Source of the DNA: Cognataquiflexum aquatile
Lineage (GTDB): Bacteria > Bacteroidota > Bacteroidia > Cytophagales > Cyclobacteriaceae
Assembly (NCBI RefSeq): GCF_003316845.1
Contig: NZ_QMIK01000004.1
Location: 777,866 to 841,865, forward strand
Length of the DNA stretch: 64,000 nucleotides
Direction: 5' to 3'
Position 1 is the stretch's first letter. Each line of letters opens with the position of its first letter. The translations under genes and the position numbers were made by a program. Shown here in pieces: positions 25,477 to 35,353 of the stretch. The notes beneath the pieces were generated by a model. The model saw nothing but the letters and a program-made list of their open reading frames with translations, was not told the DNA's origin and ran no database searches.

Positions 25477-26397
25477 ATGAGTATAGCCATAATTTCCCCT
25501 GGAAGGGATGTTAGTTCTTGGGTAAAATCTTTTAAAAAAGCAGACCCATCTATTGATATTCAAATTTTTCCGGATATCAGGGACAAAGAATCTGTTGAGC
25601 TTGTCATTTTATGGCAGCATCCTAAAGGTATTCTCAAGGAATTTCCTAACCTGAAGTTGATTTGCTCTATGGGAGCGGGAGTGGATCATATTCTGAGTGA
25701 TCCTGAGATTCCGATTACACTGCCAATCACAAGAATTGTTGATCCTGGACTTACGGTTCCCATGACCAATTATGTGGTTATGGCTACTTTAAATTACCAA
25801 AGGCAATTGTATAGGTATCAGTCCAATCAAAAAAAGAAAGTTTGGGACATGACTAATCCCGAACTCGAAATTCAGGTCGGTGTCATGGGTGTTGGGGCTT
25901 TGGGCAGTGATGTTATTTCAAAATTGAAGATGTTGGGATTTCCTGTTTTTGGATATGGTAACAGTCCAAAGACTGACACGGATTATCCTTATTTTTATGG
26001 AGATGAACTTCCCCAATTCCTAAATAACGTAAACTTAATTGTTTGTATGCTACCTTTGACCCCAAGAACAGAAAATATCCTTAACCTGGATTTTTTTCGA
26101 AAGTGTAACAAAGGTACTTATATCATAAATGTAGCAAGAGGGAATCATCTTGTTGAAGGTGATTTAGTGACAGCAATCGGTGAAGGCATCATATCAGGTG
26201 CTTTTTTGGATGTTTTCAGGCAAGAACCTTTGCCACAGGAACATCCCTTTTGGAATTCTGACAAAATTACTGTTACGCCGCATATTGCCAGCGTGACAAA
26301 TCCAAATTCTGCCATACCACAAATAATTGAAAACTATAAAAGGATAAAAGACAAGAAACAACTACTGAATCAGATTAACCGAATTTTAGGTTATTAA
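25477..26397 (+). CDS. D-2-hydroxyacid dehydrogenase, glyoxylate/hydroxypyruvate reductase A-like
   Basis: This 306-residue protein is a D-isomer-specific 2-hydroxyacid dehydrogenase. The NAD(P)-binding motif is GVMGVGALGSDV, and the catalytic triad is seen as Arg in NVARGNHLV, Glu in DVFRQEPLP and His in VTPHIASV. Length and the missing N-terminal extension match GhrA-type enzymes, which reduce glyoxylate and hydroxypyruvate. An ATG at 25429 would add 16 residues of non-family sequence, so the start at 25477 is chosen. A universal stress protein gene follows 12 bases later and is probably co-transcribed. Confidence 0.88.
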   Translation: MSIAIISPGRDVSSWVKSFKKADPSIDIQIFPDIRDKESVELVILWQHPKGILKEFPNLKLICSMGAGVDHILSDPEIPITLPITRIVDPGLTVPMTNYVVMATLNYQRQLYRYQSNQKKKVWDMTNPELEIQVGVMGVGALGSDVISKLKMLGFPVFGYGNSPKTDTDYPYFYGDELPQFLNNVNLIVCMLPLTPRTENILNLDFFRKCNKGTYIINVARGNHLVEGDLVTAIGEGIISGAFLDVFRQEPLPQEHPFWNSDKITVTPHIASVTNPNSAIPQIIENYKRIKDKKQLLNQINRILGY

Positions 26398-26409
26398 AAA
26401 GTCAACAAA

Positions 26410-27252
26410 ATGGACACTACTTTTAAGATTGTTTGCCCGACAGATTTCTCTGAATGTTCACTCAATGCCATTGAATACGCTGCAAAATTGGGAGAAATGT
26501 ACAAAGCCGATTTGTTTTTATTTCATGTTCCGGACAAAGAAGATTATCAAAAACTTGCCTCAAACGAATTTCATGCAGGAGACCAATACAGTTTTATTCA
26601 AAAAAAACTTGATAGTCTTGTGAAAGTTGTCAGTCAGGAAAGTATACCAAATGGGTTGAAATCCTGCCAAAGCGAGTTTATTGAAGGGAAGACTGTCAAT
26701 ACTATTTTGGACTATGCTGATGCAAACAATGCTGACCTTATTATCATGGGGACAGAAGGTGTCAATGATTTTAAGCAAAATTATATCGGTACAAGGGCAA
26801 GCAGGTTAGTAGAAAAATCAGAAAGAGATGTCATGGTTATCCCTAGGAAGGTTTTCTTCAAATCTCCAAAGAAATTGGTTTATGCCACTGATTATTTGGA
26901 AGAAGATAAACTTGCAGTTCAGAAAGTTGTGGAATTGGCCGGATTCTGGGAAAGTGAAATTGACATTGTCCATGTAAGCACCAAGGTGAAGAATATTGAT
27001 AAGTCCCTTCATATGACGATGGTACAGGAAATAAGGCCATTCATCAAATATGAAAAAGTCAATTTTGTCCTCAAATCCTATCGGGACGAACCGGGACTTG
27101 GTTTGGAAAATTACCTAATCATCGCCAAAGGCGATATTCTGATTACCCTAAGCAAAAAGAAAACCTGGTTTGAACAGATATTTTCAAACAACCTTTCCCG
27201 AAAAATGTCTTATTTTATCAATAAACCTCTGCTCGTAATCAAGAAGGTTTAG
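26410..27252 (+). CDS. Universal stress protein, two UspA domains
   Basis: This 280-residue protein has an N-terminal UspA domain (about 5-146: IVCPTDFSECSLNAIEYAAK, then LIIMGTEG and RDVMVIPRK) and a second, diverged domain (about 150-280: KLVYATDYLEEDKLAVQ, ILITLSKKK). The GTEG...SRLVEKSERDVMVI segment resembles the ATP-binding G2xG9G(S/T) motif in degraded form. Tandem Usp proteins are common in Bacteroidota and are linked to stress adaptation by unclear means. It is the second gene after the hydroxyacid dehydrogenase and converges with the TPR gene. Confidence 0.88.
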   Translation: MDTTFKIVCPTDFSECSLNAIEYAAKLGEMYKADLFLFHVPDKEDYQKLASNEFHAGDQYSFIQKKLDSLVKVVSQESIPNGLKSCQSEFIEGKTVNTILDYADANNADLIIMGTEGVNDFKQNYIGTRASRLVEKSERDVMVIPRKVFFKSPKKLVYATDYLEEDKLAVQKVVELAGFWESEIDIVHVSTKVKNIDKSLHMTMVQEIRPFIKYEKVNFVLKSYRDEPGLGLENYLIIAKGDILITLSKKKTWFEQIFSNNLSRKMSYFINKPLLVIKKV

Positions 27253-27257
27253 CATTG

Positions 27258-27962
27258 CTATTTTGAAGAACTGCCGAACTTTGATTTTAGAAACGATACA
27301 AATTCTTGACGTGTGGTAGGATTGGTCAGAATATTTTTGACCATTTTGAGGTAGTTCGAAGCAGTGATTTTTTTAGGGTTTGATGGAGTCTGGTTTTCTG
27401 TAAATTTTTGCTCCTTTATTTTCTTTTGAGCATCAGATTCTTGAGTTTCTTTTGTTTTGTATCCAATAAGGTCGTCAGCCTTTGAAAAACTCGATTTTGA
27501 CCTTTCTTGGTAGCCTAATTTTTCTTCCACCAAGCCTTTGTTGTTATAGGATACAGCATCCTCAGGATCGAGTTCTATTGCTTTTTCGTAATCCTCGATC
27601 GCACCCGCCAAATCGCCAATCCTGTCTCTAAAATACGCCCTACTTGCAAATCTGTAAGGGTTTTTGGGGTCAAGATTGATGGCCCTGTCAAATTCCGACA
27701 TGGCTTCCTCGTTATTTTTCATCAGGTGCAATACTACTGCCCTGTCATTGATGTAGGAAGGATTGTAGGGATCAAAATCAAGCAGTCTGTTAAAATCATT
27801 CAAAGCCGATTCAAAAATGCCCAAACGGGAATAAACCCTAGCACGGAAAAAATAGAATTCAGGGTTTTTCCCGTCTGTGTTGATACAAAAATTGATCTGA
27901 GTCAGCGCCTCTTGGAATTTCCCTTCCTTGAAATAGGTTACGCTTAGTTGAAATTCTTCCAC
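27258..27962 (-). CDS. TPR-repeat protein
   Basis: This 234-residue protein consists of about four to five tetratricopeptide repeats from residue 1 to ~155 (for example YFFRARVYSRLGIFESALND and AISLD-type repeats ending in LDPEDAVSYNNKGL). A charged, lysine-rich linker and a short C-terminal helical region follow. It has no signal peptide, so it is probably a cytosolic scaffold. The repeats resemble those that bind protein partners. The partner is unknown. It is divergent from the holA operon. Confidence 0.85.
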   Translation of the reverse strand: MEEFQLSVTYFKEGKFQEALTQINFCINTDGKNPEFYFFRARVYSRLGIFESALNDFNRLLDFDPYNPSYINDRAVVLHLMKNNEEAMSEFDRAINLDPKNPYRFASRAYFRDRIGDLAGAIEDYEKAIELDPEDAVSYNNKGLVEEKLGYQERSKSSFSKADDLIGYKTKETQESDAQKKIKEQKFTENQTPSNPKKITASNYLKMVKNILTNPTTRQEFVSFLKSKFGSSSK

Positions 27963-27990
27963 GTCTTTATTTATTACTTTGAAGTAAATA

Positions 27991-27998
27991 CAAAATTA
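27991..27998 (-). promoter_or_regulatory. TAnnTTTG promoter core for the TPR gene
   Basis: The minus strand reads TAATTTTG, an exact -7 match, 29 bases before the start codon at 27962. No clear -33 element was found. Confidence 0.4.
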
Positions 27999-28064
27999 AG
28001 GGTAATAAAGTTTAAAATTACCTGAGTGCCCACGCGGTATCCTTTTCCCAAAATGTTTTCTTTA

Positions 28065-28072
28065 TATCTTTG
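28065..28072 (+). promoter_or_regulatory. TAnnTTTG promoter core for the holA-trmB operon
   Basis: TATCTTTG matches the -7 consensus exactly and lies 17 bases before the holA start codon. It is the only convincing promoter upstream of the nine tightly spaced genes that follow. Confidence 0.45.
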
Positions 28073-28089
28073 AACCGAAAACTCAAACC

Positions 28090-29112
28090 ATGGCCAACAA
28101 AGCAGAAGATGTATTAAAAGACCTTAAGTCAGGGAAATATGCACCTATCTATTTTTTGCAAGGGGAGGAACCGTTTTTTATAGATCAGATATCTGATTTT
28201 ATTGAAGCCAATGCTTTGCAGCCTCATGACAAAGGTTTCAATCAAGTGGTTATGTACGGCAAAGATGTCACTATACCTGACATTTTAAATAACGCAAGGC
28301 GGTTCCCAATGATGGCTGACAGGCAGGTGGTCATTGTAAAGGAAGCGCAAAATATCCCACAGCTTGGCAAAGAAGAAATCGATCAGATGCTGATCAATTA
28401 TGTCAAGAATCCGCTGCCAAGCACCATTTTGGTATTTGCACATAAGTATAAAAACATTGATGGGAGAAAGGCTTTGGCCAAGGAATTGGAAAAAAGCGCT
28501 GTTTTTGTCAAATCGGAGAAGATAAAGGATACATTTTTGCCTGGCTGGATAGAAAGTTTTGTAAAAAGTAAAGGCTTTTCTATTGACAATACAACCTCGT
28601 TTTTTTTGGCGGACAGCATTGGAAATAACCTTGAAGTAATCTCCAACGAGCTTTCAAAACTGTTTCTCAACCTTCAGGGCGAAACAAAAATCACCAAAGA
28701 CCATATCCAAAAATTTATTGGGATAAATAAGGAGTACAACACTTTTGAGTTGACCAAAGCAATGGGCGTTAAGGACGTTGTCAAGGCCAATAAAATCATT
28801 CATTATTTTTCCCAAAACCCCAAAAGCCATCCGGTGATACCGATCATAGCTCTGGTGTATAACTTTTTCAGTAAAGTTGCCTTGGTCCATTTCAACAAAC
28901 AAATGCAGGACGCAGAACTTGCCCGAGTTACAGGAGTGAACCCTTATTTCCTTAAAGAATACAGGATTGCTGCGAATAATTACCGCTTGGGCAAGGTTAT
29001 TGATTGCTTCGCATATATAAAAGAGGCGGATTTGCGTTCTAAGGGAGTCGATGCAGGCGAAATGGAGGACAGGGAGATTCTTAGAGAATTAGTATATAAA
29101 ATTATGCATTAA
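28090..29112 (+). CDS. holA: DNA polymerase III delta subunit
   Basis: This 340-residue protein matches HolA, the clamp-loader subunit that opens the sliding clamp. It begins ADVLKDLKSGKYAPIYFLQG and includes EEPFFIDQISDFIE, NARRFPMMADRQVVIVKEAQ and the third-domain helix region LGKVIDCFAYIKEADLRSKG, all typical. Length matches the family. It heads a run of nine plus-strand genes with gaps of 1 to ~100 bases. Placing an essential replication gene first may keep the envelope genes downstream constitutively expressed. Confidence 0.93.
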   Translation: MANKAEDVLKDLKSGKYAPIYFLQGEEPFFIDQISDFIEANALQPHDKGFNQVVMYGKDVTIPDILNNARRFPMMADRQVVIVKEAQNIPQLGKEEIDQMLINYVKNPLPSTILVFAHKYKNIDGRKALAKELEKSAVFVKSEKIKDTFLPGWIESFVKSKGFSIDNTTSFFLADSIGNNLEVISNELSKLFLNLQGETKITKDHIQKFIGINKEYNTFELTKAMGVKDVVKANKIIHYFSQNPKSHPVIPIIALVYNFFSKVALVHFNKQMQDAELARVTGVNPYFLKEYRIAANNYRLGKVIDCFAYIKEADLRSKGVDAGEMEDREILRELVYKIMH

Positions 29113-29127
29113 AGGCATTATTCACCC

Positions 29128-32115
29128 ATGAGGAAAAGTTTTGTAGTGTTTTTGATTCTGTGGAGTACCCACAATGTAAGTTCGCAGACAGGTCTATACC
29201 ATTCAGGAGAACAGAAGGTTTTGGACGATAATTTTGAATTGTTCCACAAACACCTTTTTTCTGCTTCAAGGTTTGAATACGAGGAACTCAAAGTTGCGGA
29301 TTTGGATGGAAACCAACAGGTGTTGGTGGATTTTTTCCATGCTGTCTCGGCCCTGAAGATAGAAAATCCCGGCGCTTCCGATCTTGTCAACCATTTTATC
29401 CGAAACTACCCAAGCCATCCCAAAAAAAACGAGGCTGCATTTATCCTTGGGAGTTACTATTTTGACAAGAAAAATTACCGGGAGGCCATACCTGCATTTC
29501 AAAAAATTGAAACCTCTGCCATCAAACCTGATCAAAAATCAGAAATCTATTTCAAGACAGGGTATTCCTTTTTTCAGCTCAAGGATAATAAAAATGCCTT
29601 GAATTATTTCAATCAGGTAAAGGTCGAAAAAGGGGAGTATGCTGCTGATGCCTATTATTATGCAGGGTTTATTTCAAAAGAATCAGGGAATTTTGACCTG
29701 GCCATCAAGGATTTCAAGGAAGCAGAAAAAGCAAACTTTTATGCACCCAAAGTCCCCTATATGCTTGCAGGGATTTATTACCAACAAGGTTATTTCGATG
29801 AATTGATTGCCTATGCAGAACCGGTTTTGAAATCCCGTCCCAATCTAGACCGCAAGGAAGAAATCCATTTATACCTTGCCGAGGCTTATTTTGAAAAGAG
29901 GAATTTTACGGCGGCCGCTCAGAATTACGATGCTTTTGTAAATGCCCAAAAAAGGGATTTAGACCGGTCCCAAATCTATAAAGCAGGGGTGGCGCAATTT
30001 GAGATTGGAAACTTCCAAAGAGCTACAGACTATTTTAAAGTATCCGCAGTCATCGAAGATGAGATCGGACAGGTGTCGAGCTACTATCTCGGACATGCTT
30101 ATCTCAAATTGAACAACCCACAATTTGCTTCCACAAGCTTCAATGCTGCCTACAAAAACACAAGTGATCCAAAAATCAGGGAAGATGCTTTGGTGAATTT
30201 TGCCAAAGTAAATTTGGAAAGGGGAAGTTTCCAGGAAGCGGTCAATGCTTTAGATGCGTATTTGGAAAATTTCCCAAATGGAATTTATGCCGATGAAGCC
30301 GAAACCTTGTTGACCGATGCCTTGATCAACACCAACAATTACCTGCGGGCCATTGAACATATCGAAAAAATGACCCGTAAATCTGACAGGTTAAAAGCTG
30401 CCTATCAAAAAATCACTTTCTACCAAGGGATTGTCTATTACAGAGACAAAAAACATGATCAGGCGACAACCTATTTTGATAAATCCTTGGCCTCACCGGT
30501 AGACAGGGATTTGGTAATTCAGGCTCATTTTTGGAAAGGTGAAAACTACGCCGCAACTAACAGGGACCCCCAAGCCATTAAGTCGTATGAAACGCTCCAA
30601 AGCCTTAAGCCAATATCTACTGATCCTTATCTTTTGAAATCTTACTATGGGTTAGGTTATACTTTTTTTAACCTGCAGCAATATGCCAAAGCAGAAACAC
30701 AATTCAGACAATATGTCGAAAAGGGAGGCAAAAACGATGATCCCGACAAATATGATGAGGCTTTGGTAAGGTTGGGTGATGTGTATTTTGTCCAGAAAAA
30801 ATTCCCCGAGGCACAGTCAGCCTTCCAAAGGGCTATCGAAGAAGGAGGTTCTTCTGTTGATTATGCCTATTTCCGGTCAGGGGTAGTCTATAATTTCCAA
30901 AGCAGAAATCAGGAAGCCATAAGCCAATTGGATAGATTGATCACAGGATATCCCAACAGCTTGTATTTTGAGGATGCGCTTTACCAAAAGTCGCAGATCA
31001 ACATGGAAGAATCTCGCTATGCAGATGCCCGCGAGGGGTATTCAAGGTTGATCACTTCCCGTCCTAACAGTCAATTTGTGCCATTCGCTTTGGAGGGTAG
31101 GGCAGTGGCTAATTTTTCTCTCCAAAATTATGATCAGACGATAGAGGATTATAAGACGATTTTGCAAAGGCATCCCAATTCTTCCAATGCTGAAGCAGCA
31201 CTGGTTGGATTACAGGAAGCTTTGGCGCTTCAGGGAAGGTCCGGTGAGTTTTCGCAATATCTTGGAACATACAGAAATGCCAACCCTGACAACAAAAGCC
31301 TTCAAAACTTAGAATATGAGGCGGCAAAAAACCTTTACTTCAATAACTCATTTGAACAATCAATCAATGCTTTTTCCAGTTATTTGAAAAACTATCCACA
31401 ATCAGCCAACCGTGATGAGGCCAATTACTTCATCGCCGATGCACATTATAAGTTGGGAAGAAAAGAACAGGCTCTGGCATATTTCTATGAGATTGAGAAG
31501 GTAAAAACATCCGTTCAACGGTCTAAAGCTGTTCCTAGAATTGCAGCCATAGAGATGGAGAACAATAATTTCAAAAAAGCCATAAGTTTTTACAGGGAGG
31601 CCATCAACTTTTCCAGAAATAAAATCGAGGAATTTGAAGTCTTCTCAGGGTTGATGAAAGCATATTATCAGACGCAGAAATTTGATTCTGCCGCATATTT
31701 TGCAGACAAAGTTATTCCGCTTGGAAGCGTAACCCAAGATGCAGTTCCTGAAGCAACCTTGGTTAAAGCCAAATCTCTACGACAATTGAAAAAAACCGCC
31801 GAAGCTGACGAAACGCTTATGGATTTGATCAATGAATATAAGACAGTTCATGGAGCAGAAGGCTTGTATCTTTTGGCTGAAAGCCAAGCCTTGAAGGGAA
31901 GTTATCAGCAATCCAACAACACTATATTTGATTTCTCAGGACCTTTCTTCCCTCATGATTATTGGTATGGGAGATGTTTTATCTTATTGGCGGATAATTA
32001 CCTGAAGCTCAATGAGGTATTTCAGGCGAAAGCAACATTGGAATCAATTCTTGAAAATTCCAATAACCCCGAAATCAAAGAAATGGCAAATAAAAAATTG
32101 GCAGAAATAAAATAG
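29128..32115 (+). CDS. Large periplasmic TPR protein
   Basis: This 995-residue protein has a signal peptide (MRKSFVVFLILWSTHNVSSQ) and then tetratricopeptide repeats along nearly its whole length, roughly 20-25 of them, with recurring forms such as AAFILGSYYFDKKNYREAIP and DEANYFIADAHYKLGRKEQA. The repeats resemble the YbgF/CpoB and BamD type with 36-39-residue periodicity and NP/YP turns. It probably sits in the periplasm as a scaffold. It is one base from the barrel gene that follows, and the same operon encodes SPOR, ExbB, ExbD and TonB proteins, suggesting that it helps a motor work on the wall or outer membrane. Confidence 0.85.
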   Translation: MRKSFVVFLILWSTHNVSSQTGLYHSGEQKVLDDNFELFHKHLFSASRFEYEELKVADLDGNQQVLVDFFHAVSALKIENPGASDLVNHFIRNYPSHPKKNEAAFILGSYYFDKKNYREAIPAFQKIETSAIKPDQKSEIYFKTGYSFFQLKDNKNALNYFNQVKVEKGEYAADAYYYAGFISKESGNFDLAIKDFKEAEKANFYAPKVPYMLAGIYYQQGYFDELIAYAEPVLKSRPNLDRKEEIHLYLAEAYFEKRNFTAAAQNYDAFVNAQKRDLDRSQIYKAGVAQFEIGNFQRATDYFKVSAVIEDEIGQVSSYYLGHAYLKLNNPQFASTSFNAAYKNTSDPKIREDALVNFAKVNLERGSFQEAVNALDAYLENFPNGIYADEAETLLTDALINTNNYLRAIEHIEKMTRKSDRLKAAYQKITFYQGIVYYRDKKHDQATTYFDKSLASPVDRDLVIQAHFWKGENYAATNRDPQAIKSYETLQSLKPISTDPYLLKSYYGLGYTFFNLQQYAKAETQFRQYVEKGGKNDDPDKYDEALVRLGDVYFVQKKFPEAQSAFQRAIEEGGSSVDYAYFRSGVVYNFQSRNQEAISQLDRLITGYPNSLYFEDALYQKSQINMEESRYADAREGYSRLITSRPNSQFVPFALEGRAVANFSLQNYDQTIEDYKTILQRHPNSSNAEAALVGLQEALALQGRSGEFSQYLGTYRNANPDNKSLQNLEYEAAKNLYFNNSFEQSINAFSSYLKNYPQSANRDEANYFIADAHYKLGRKEQALAYFYEIEKVKTSVQRSKAVPRIAAIEMENNNFKKAISFYREAINFSRNKIEEFEVFSGLMKAYYQTQKFDSAAYFADKVIPLGSVTQDAVPEATLVKAKSLRQLKKTAEADETLMDLINEYKTVHGAEGLYLLAESQALKGSYQQSNNTIFDFSGPFFPHDYWYGRCFILLADNYLKLNEVFQAKATLESILENSNNPEIKEMANKKLAEIK

Positions 32116-32116
32116 T

Positions 32117-33808
32117 ATGAAAGAAAATCAGATGAAACAAACCGTCCAAAAGGCTTTCATATTTGCTGTTTTAGGCCTTTTAATATTGGTGGGAGTTCCC
32201 AAATTGGCATTTGGCCAGGAAAAAGGGGAAGTCAAAGACCAGGAATTTATCATTAGAAAAGACAGGGTTCTGACCTTACCGGTTCAGCCACGAAGATTTG
32301 AACGTGTACCCGCCTTACCGTCCTCAAAGGGAAATTCTAGTTTTGAATATGATGTGAAGCAATATTTCCTGACCCTTCCTCCAGTTGGGATCAAAGCGGA
32401 AGCTTCACAAAAAAATTTTCCAAAAGTAACAGAGGAAAAATACCCCGGCTTTGCCAGGATAGGATATGGTAACTACGGCTCCCCGCTTTTGGAAGGAAGG
32501 TATAATATCTGGGAGGATGAAAATTATAATATCGGAGCAAAATTAAAGCATCAAAGTTTTGCGAAAGGTCCTGTTGATGGACGAAATTCAGGTGAAAGTT
32601 TTACAAATTTCGGATTGGATGGGACATATTTTATGGATGTCTTTCAGTTTTATGGAGGTATCAAATATGACAGGCATAAATTCAACTTCTATGGCTATGA
32701 TCCTGAAAATTTGAACCTGGTCGATTTTGTACCAAGTCAAAATATCCTCAACACCTTCCGGATTTTTGGAGGTATTCAGGACATTGACAAAATGGAAGGG
32801 GTCAATTACAACGCTAGGTTAGGTATCCGGGCTTTTAATGACAATTTTCTTGCTTCCGAAAATGAGGTATCTATCATTGCAAATTCCTCCTATTGGTATA
32901 ATGACAATTTGAATGGAGCAATTGATTTTAATTGGTCTCATACTACTCCGAAAGATGAGTTTTATGGTGATATCAACAGAAATTACTTCAAAACAAAGCC
33001 CTATTTAGGGTATCAAGATGAGGCATTGAATATCTCCGTCGGGGTTAATATTGTTTTTGAAAATGATGTGACACTCAATAAGAAATCTGATTTTCATGTT
33101 TTTCCGGCCTTGAAAGGTGAATATATGTTGAGCAAAGAGATCGGCATTTATGGAGCTTTCGAAGGGGATGTTTTGAGAAAAACCTACTATGATTTTGTAA
33201 TGGAGAATCAGTTTTTGGGTCCAAGTGCCCAATTGCTCAATACGATTCAAAACTATAAAACCGGGGCAGGTATAAAAGGGACATTGCTTCAAGGCCTGAC
33301 TTATGAAGCAGGCTTTAATGTGGGGAAGTATAGAAACATGCACTTCTTTGCAAACAGTCAGTCAGACAGTCTAAGGTTTAACCTTCTATTTGATGAAAAT
33401 ACCCGGGTGTTGAATTATACCGCAAAGATAGGTTGGGAGTACGAAGGATGGTACAAAATGACGGCAACGGCTGATTATTTCAATTATTCTTTAAGTAACT
33501 TGGGCGCTGCTTATCAAAGACCCGAATGGGAATTTGCGCTCAACAACCAATTTAATCCGGCAGAAAAATGGCTGATTTATTTCAATGCCCATCTGATGGG
33601 CGGGATAGTTGGATTCAACCAGCAAAGTGACCTTACAGTGGTTTTGCCTGCGATTTTGGACCTTCAATTAAAAGCCGATTATCAAATAACAGAAAAGATC
33701 TCGGCATTTGTGATTGGCAAAAACCTCTTGAACAGAAACAACCAACGGTTTTTGAATTATCCGGTAAGGGGAATTCAAGGTATTGTAGGAGCAACAATAA
33801 AATTTTAG
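32117..33808 (+). CDS. Outer-membrane barrel related to TonB receptors but lacking the plug
   Basis: This 563-residue protein has a signal peptide (about 1-34, ending AFGQ; an ATG at 32132 is also possible). There is no CarboxypepD_reg domain and no plug domain. After ~75 residues (PRRFERVPALPS, then EYDVKQYFLTLPP) the barrel strands begin with GFARIGYGNYGSP. The C-terminus (VIGKNLLNRNNQRFLNYP...GATIKF, ending in Phe) is that of TonB-dependent receptors. A plugless barrel of this type could be a porin or a structural partner of the TPR protein. It is co-transcribed with the TPR gene. Confidence 0.8.
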   Translation: MKENQMKQTVQKAFIFAVLGLLILVGVPKLAFGQEKGEVKDQEFIIRKDRVLTLPVQPRRFERVPALPSSKGNSSFEYDVKQYFLTLPPVGIKAEASQKNFPKVTEEKYPGFARIGYGNYGSPLLEGRYNIWEDENYNIGAKLKHQSFAKGPVDGRNSGESFTNFGLDGTYFMDVFQFYGGIKYDRHKFNFYGYDPENLNLVDFVPSQNILNTFRIFGGIQDIDKMEGVNYNARLGIRAFNDNFLASENEVSIIANSSYWYNDNLNGAIDFNWSHTTPKDEFYGDINRNYFKTKPYLGYQDEALNISVGVNIVFENDVTLNKKSDFHVFPALKGEYMLSKEIGIYGAFEGDVLRKTYYDFVMENQFLGPSAQLLNTIQNYKTGAGIKGTLLQGLTYEAGFNVGKYRNMHFFANSQSDSLRFNLLFDENTRVLNYTAKIGWEYEGWYKMTATADYFNYSLSNLGAAYQRPEWEFALNNQFNPAEKWLIYFNAHLMGGIVGFNQQSDLTVVLPAILDLQLKADYQITEKISAFVIGKNLLNRNNQRFLNYPVRGIQGIVGATIKF

Positions 33809-33905
33809 ATTTACTTTGGCTTTGATTGATACCTTTGTTCAAAAACCAATTTGGCAATTCACCCATTTCAGTTAGTTTGCACAGCTTTATAGACTTAGAT
33901 CATTA

Positions 33906-34658
33906 ATGGAAAAGGATTCTGAAAATAACCTCAATTCAGCTGACAAAGACTATGGCTTTCCTTTTGTGAAAGTTGAGCCTTTACAGAATCCATCGCAAAC
34001 CGAAGCTTTGATAGCATCAGGAGGTGAAAAGCAAAAGTTGGTTGATCCAAAAGTAACAATGAGTGAACCGGTAACCAAACCGGCAACCATCCCTTTCGAA
34101 GCAAAAGAAAAACCTGAAAGAATTAAAAATAGCAGGGTCCCTTTATTGTTAAGTCTGATTCTTTTGATTTTGGTGGTATTGTCTTCGATGGCTTATTTTC
34201 TCTATTATTTACCCAGCCAAAAAGAGACCCCCAAAACTACCCAGGTAGCAGAAGAGAAAAAAGAATCGCCCCAGACATCGCCCGAAATTGAAACAGAAGA
34301 TGTTCCTGAGACAATGGTGGATTCTTTACCTGCTGAAGTTGTAGAAACACCATCTGCTTTGGTCCCGGCACCAACCAACCCTACCTCCTCAGGAGGAAAG
34401 TTGATTGTATTGAATGCCAAAGAAAATGTCAGCTATTACCATTTGGTGGTCGCCAGTCTTCCCAATGAAAGGATTGCAAGGGAAGAAGCTCAGGTCTTTT
34501 TAGAAAAAGGAAAAGATATTTGGCTGATTTTCCCTTCTGGAGATACCAAAAATTACCGGCTTTCCGTTGGAAAGTACAGCAGTTTTAAAGCTGCTGCCGA
34601 AGCATTGGCAACTGCCAAGGCCGACTTTAATGAATCTACATGGATTTTGAAATATTAA
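33906..34658 (+). CDS. SPOR-domain inner-membrane protein
   Basis: This 250-residue protein has an acidic cytosolic N-terminus, a single transmembrane helix at about 78-101, a Pro/Glu/Thr-rich linker and a C-terminal SPOR-like domain (about 175-250: YYHLVVASLPNERIAREEAQ, WLIFPSGDTKNYRLSVGKY). SPOR domains bind denuded peptidoglycan at division sites or other remodelling sites. Single-helix topology with a periplasmic SPOR domain matches FtsN/DamX-like proteins. Its stop is one base from the ExbB start, so it is physically linked to the motor genes. Confidence 0.88.
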   Translation: MEKDSENNLNSADKDYGFPFVKVEPLQNPSQTEALIASGGEKQKLVDPKVTMSEPVTKPATIPFEAKEKPERIKNSRVPLLLSLILLILVVLSSMAYFLYYLPSQKETPKTTQVAEEKKESPQTSPEIETEDVPETMVDSLPAEVVETPSALVPAPTNPTSSGGKLIVLNAKENVSYYHLVVASLPNERIAREEAQVFLEKGKDIWLIFPSGDTKNYRLSVGKYSSFKAAAEALATAKADFNESTWILKY

Positions 34659-34659
34659 C

Positions 34660-35352
34660 ATGATTTTAGCACAAACCTTGAGTACCGACGGCCAAATGAT
34701 GGCTGATTCTCTTTCTTTGATGGAACCCGGCAAACCAAGTATCGGTTTGCTGGACTTAATGATCAAAGGTGGATACATGATGATCCCGCTTTACATCCTT
34801 TTTGTAGTCGCGGTTTTTATTTTTGTTGAAAGGCTGATTACCCTCCGGAAAGCGGCAAAATCCCCTAAACACCTGATGGATCAAATCAAAATATTGGTCC
34901 AGAGTGGTAAAGTAGACCAAGCCAAATTTCTTTGTCAGGGTGAAACTACTCCTGTAGCAAATATGATTGCCAAAGGTTTGGAAAGGATTGGAAGCCCTCT
35001 AAAAAATATTGAGGTCTCCATCGAAAATGTCGGGAAAATTGAAATCTATAAGCTGGAGAAAAATCTGGGAATTTTAGCAACGGTTTCTGGAGCCGCTCCC
35101 ATGATTGGTTTCTTGGGAACAGTTACGGGTATGATCCAGGCATTCATTGCTGTAGCGCAGGAGGAGGGAATGGTTTCTCCCAAATTATTATCTTCAGGTA
35201 TCTATGAGGCGATGGTTACCACTGCCGCAGGTTTGGTGGTTGGGATTATTGCTTACTTGGGTTATAATTACCTGGTCAGTCAGGTTTCCAAATTGGTTCA
35301 CAGCATGGAATATACCTCTGTGGAATTCATTGATTTATTACAGGACAAATAA
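34660..35352 (+). CDS. exbB: MotA/TolQ/ExbB proton-channel family protein
   Basis: This 230-residue protein has three membrane segments (about 38-58, 125-150 and 176-198) in the ExbB/TolQ pattern. The conserved core is ILATVSGAAPMIGFLGTVTG, followed by GIYEAMVTTAAGLVVGI. These helices form the proton channel with ExbD and power TonB or TolA. ExbB and TolQ cannot be told apart by eye. The gene lies one base after the SPOR gene and one base before exbD's start region. Confidence 0.92.
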   Translation: MILAQTLSTDGQMMADSLSLMEPGKPSIGLLDLMIKGGYMMIPLYILFVVAVFIFVERLITLRKAAKSPKHLMDQIKILVQSGKVDQAKFLCQGETTPVANMIAKGLERIGSPLKNIEVSIENVGKIEIYKLEKNLGILATVSGAAPMIGFLGTVTGMIQAFIAVAQEEGMVSPKLLSSGIYEAMVTTAAGLVVGIIAYLGYNYLVSQVSKLVHSMEYTSVEFIDLLQDK

Positions 35353-35353
35353 G